From Clostridia bacterium (lineage in GTDB: Bacteria; Bacillota; Clostridia; Oscillospirales; CAG-272), in contig JAGAFQ010000005.1 in NCBI GenBank assembly GCA_017612495.1, positions 1 to 15,888 of the forward strand: a stretch of DNA of 15,888 nt, read 5' to 3'. The notes below the pieces were generated by a model. The model had not been told where the DNA came from. It did not search any database and worked only from the letters and a program-made list of their open reading frames with translations. A program made the position numbers and the translations under genes. Shown piece after piece: positions 14,521 through 15,888 of the stretch (positions within the stretch are counted from its first letter, which is position 1; each line of letters begins with the position of its first letter).

Positions 14521-15888
14521 TCATCTTTGCGGTTTTGCGAGATATTTGCGGAATTTCAAGAAATGATTTAAGCTGCTTGCCGACACGTAGAAAAGTCTTC
14601 TCGGATTCAAAAGCAGATCGTGCGCGTACCATAGCGATGACTTATAGAATTTGTGCTTTTTCAAGATCTTCGCCATTTTGACCATTTCATTACTTCGGGT
14701 GTAATCATATACGATCTTTTTGGGCACAGACGACCAAAAGACCGAATGTGTGTTTTCGAGATATTCATCTTCAAAAGCGCCGTTTATAAGATCCGATACC
14801 AAAAGCTTTGCGATATTGAAGCCCTGCGCGGTGACGTAGTAGTTGCTGTGACTTTGCCGCAAATTCATTTCCAAAACGGCAAAGGTCTTGGTCCTTGCGT
14901 CATATTTGATATCAAAATTCGAGAAACCGCGATAGCCGATATCCTCTAAAAAGTTCTTGAATATTTTCACGATCTCGGGATGCTTTTCGCTTATAATGGC
15001 GGCGTGGTTCCCGAATCCTTTTTTATTGTGTTCGTCAACCAAAACGTGCCCGAGACACGACATCCTGACTTTTCCGCTTTGGTCTGAATAGCAGGTCAGA
15101 ACAAAGATGCAGTCATCATCGCCGGGAATGTAATCCTGAATTATGACGTTTTGGGGATATCCCGACTGAAAAATGCCGTCGAGTATCCTTTTTGCGTCCT
15201 CCTCGTTTTTCGCGATATAAACGTTTTTCATATTTGCAAACGGATATTGTCTGTAAAGATATCCGACTGATGGCTTTATCACGATGGGATATGAAAATCC
15301 GATGGCGCGCTCCGATAAGCAACTTTCCGAGATCATCATATCCGGCGAAAAGATATAGGATTTTGGGTATGGGATGTTCTTTTCAAAGCACAACTCATAA
15401 AAGCGCTCTTTCGATGAGAGTATATCCGATATATCGCCGTCGGCGCACGAAAAGAGATAGTCGTTTTTGAGTTTATCCCTGTTTTTTAGAATGAGCCTTA
15501 CATATTCGTCGGTACAGCCGATAAGGATCTTGTTTTTTTGGGGATGCTCTTTTGCAAAGTCCAAAAGAGTGCTGACGAATATCTCCGGATCATCCATGTT
15601 CGGCGACGGAATGAAATGTATGAGTTTTGATGCTTTGACGGCGCTCGTCTCATAGCGTCCGAAAACATAAGAGCGCACCCGATATGCCTCAAAAAAGGCA
15701 CGTGCCACGTTATAGCAATTAAGGTCGCCGCCGATGAGCACAGGCCCCTGACAGTCGTCCGCCAGTCGGCACAGCTGCAGCACCGAGTTCTTGCGGGCCT
15801 CGCGTCCCATGTGGTCCAGGTGTGTGTTGAGGTAGGTGAAGCTCTTGCCCGTGTAGGCGTCCTCGAAGGTCGCCACGGTGACGGTGCG
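14521..15888 (-). CDS. ATP-grasp carboxylate-amine ligase, D-aspartate ligase (Asl)-like; 5' end chimeric and running off the window
   Basis: The frame is open from the right edge; a GTG at 15876 is the first visible start codon but has no special support. Numbering from it, residues 49-450 look like a D-aspartate-ligase-type ATP-grasp protein. The N-terminal substrate domain begins GGDLNCYNVARAFFEAY (49-65). The ATP-binding strand YPIVIKPS has Lys201, the hinge is QDYIPGDDD (247-255), and the metal-binding strand is FAVLEMNLRQSHSN (332-345, with E336 and N338). Asl-type enzymes attach D-Asp to the side-chain amine of the third residue of the peptidoglycan precursor. The racemase and MurE genes downstream fit that role, but the exact substrates are inferred. 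Residues 1-48 do not belong: they match an endonuclease/exonuclease/phosphatase domain in different base composition, so the natural ligase N-terminus is missing. The intact portion ends normally at TGA 14521-14523. Confidence 0.78.
   Translation of the reverse strand, partial: RTVTVATFEDAYTGKSFTYLNTHLDHMGREARKNSVLQLCRLADDCQGPVLIGGDLNCYNVARAFFEAYRVRSYVFGRYETSAVKASKLIHFIPSPNMDDPEIFVSTLLDFAKEHPQKNKILIGCTDEYVRLILKNRDKLKNDYLFSCADGDISDILSSKERFYELCFEKNIPYPKSYIFSPDMMISESCLSERAIGFSYPIVIKPSVGYLYRQYPFANMKNVYIAKNEEDAKRILDGIFQSGYPQNVIIQDYIPGDDDCIFVLTCYSDQSGKVRMSCLGHVLVDEHNKKGFGNHAAIISEKHPEIVKIFKNFLEDIGYRGFSNFDIKYDARTKTFAVLEMNLRQSHSNYYVTAQGFNIAKLLVSDLINGAFEDEYLENTHSVFWSSVPKKIVYDYTRSNEMVKMAKILKKHKFYKSSLWYAHDLLLNPRRLFYVSASSLNHFLKFRKYLAKPQR
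15718..15888 (-). other. Foreign-looking EEP (endonuclease/exonuclease/phosphatase) domain fragment fused to the ligase
   Basis: Read on the minus strand, this stretch encodes ATFEDAYTGKSFTYLNTHL, then DHMGREARKNS and PVLIGGDLN. NTHLDH with a later GDxN is the classical metal and catalytic signature of EEP-family hydrolases. The remainder of such a domain, both before the window edge and after GDLN, is absent. I count 97 G/C in the 148 bases 15741-15888 (about 66%), against 58 in 120 (about 48%) at 15601-15720. All six Leu codons here are CTG or CTC, whereas CTT and TTG dominate elsewhere in the window. The join lies somewhere in 15718-15740. Confidence 0.75.

Noticed and set aside
15739..15741. 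Internal GTG as the true start of an unfused ATP-grasp ligase
   Set aside because: The only purine run upstream (GGGG) is too close for a ribosome binding site, and the bases around it are still of the high-GC, EEP-like type.

Overview
The window looks like a chromosomal segment of a low-to-mid GC Gram-positive anaerobe of the class Clostridia, possibly Oscillospirales-like. The evidence is sigma-A type promoters, strong GGAGG ribosome binding sites, frequent TTG/GTG starts, a WalRK-type two-component operon with YycH/YycI-like partners, and an S1-domain protein of a type I associate with clostridia. Taxonomy is inferred from gene content only. I see no mobile element, CRISPR array, tRNA or rRNA.

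Layout on the plus strand. (1) Positions 6-950 encode an S1-repeat RNA-binding protein that ends in an intrinsic terminator. (2) A strong promoter at 985-1013 starts a tightly packed operon. It encodes a DUF3810-type membrane protein with an HExxH motif, an exported protein joining a copper-amine-oxidase-like N-terminal domain to a degenerate polysaccharide-deacetylase domain, a PhoB/WalR-type response regulator, a WalK-type sensor kinase, a YycH-like protein and a YycI-like protein. This reads as a cell-envelope sensing operon. (3) murA follows with its own promoter and a perfect 17-bp terminator stem. (4) A second strong promoter drives a two-gene unit: a tandem class II aldolase/adducin-like protein that has lost its metal ligands in both halves, and a divergent ribose-phosphate pyrophosphokinase. 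A terminator that could serve both strands separates this unit from the next.

On the minus strand, 15888 to 12321 is an operon encoding an ATP-grasp ligase resembling the D-aspartate ligase (Asl) family, an aspartate/glutamate racemase and a MurE-type muramyl-peptide ligase. Together these suggest a dedicated route that makes D-aspartate, builds the muramyl tripeptide and attaches the D-amino acid to its side chain. The MurE carries DNPD where meso-DAP enzymes have DNPR, which fits a diamino acid other than meso-DAP, such as lysine.

The most striking anomaly is at the right edge. The N-terminus of the ATP-grasp ORF is replaced, in frame, by part of an endonuclease/exonuclease/phosphatase (EEP) domain. 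Its GC content is about 66% against about 48% next door, and the join lies at a GGDLN motif that both families can share. It is either an assembly chimera or a real recombination event. Other points of interest are three pseudoenzyme-like domains, the MurE specificity motif and a GC-rich, hairpin-prone gap between the response regulator and its kinase.
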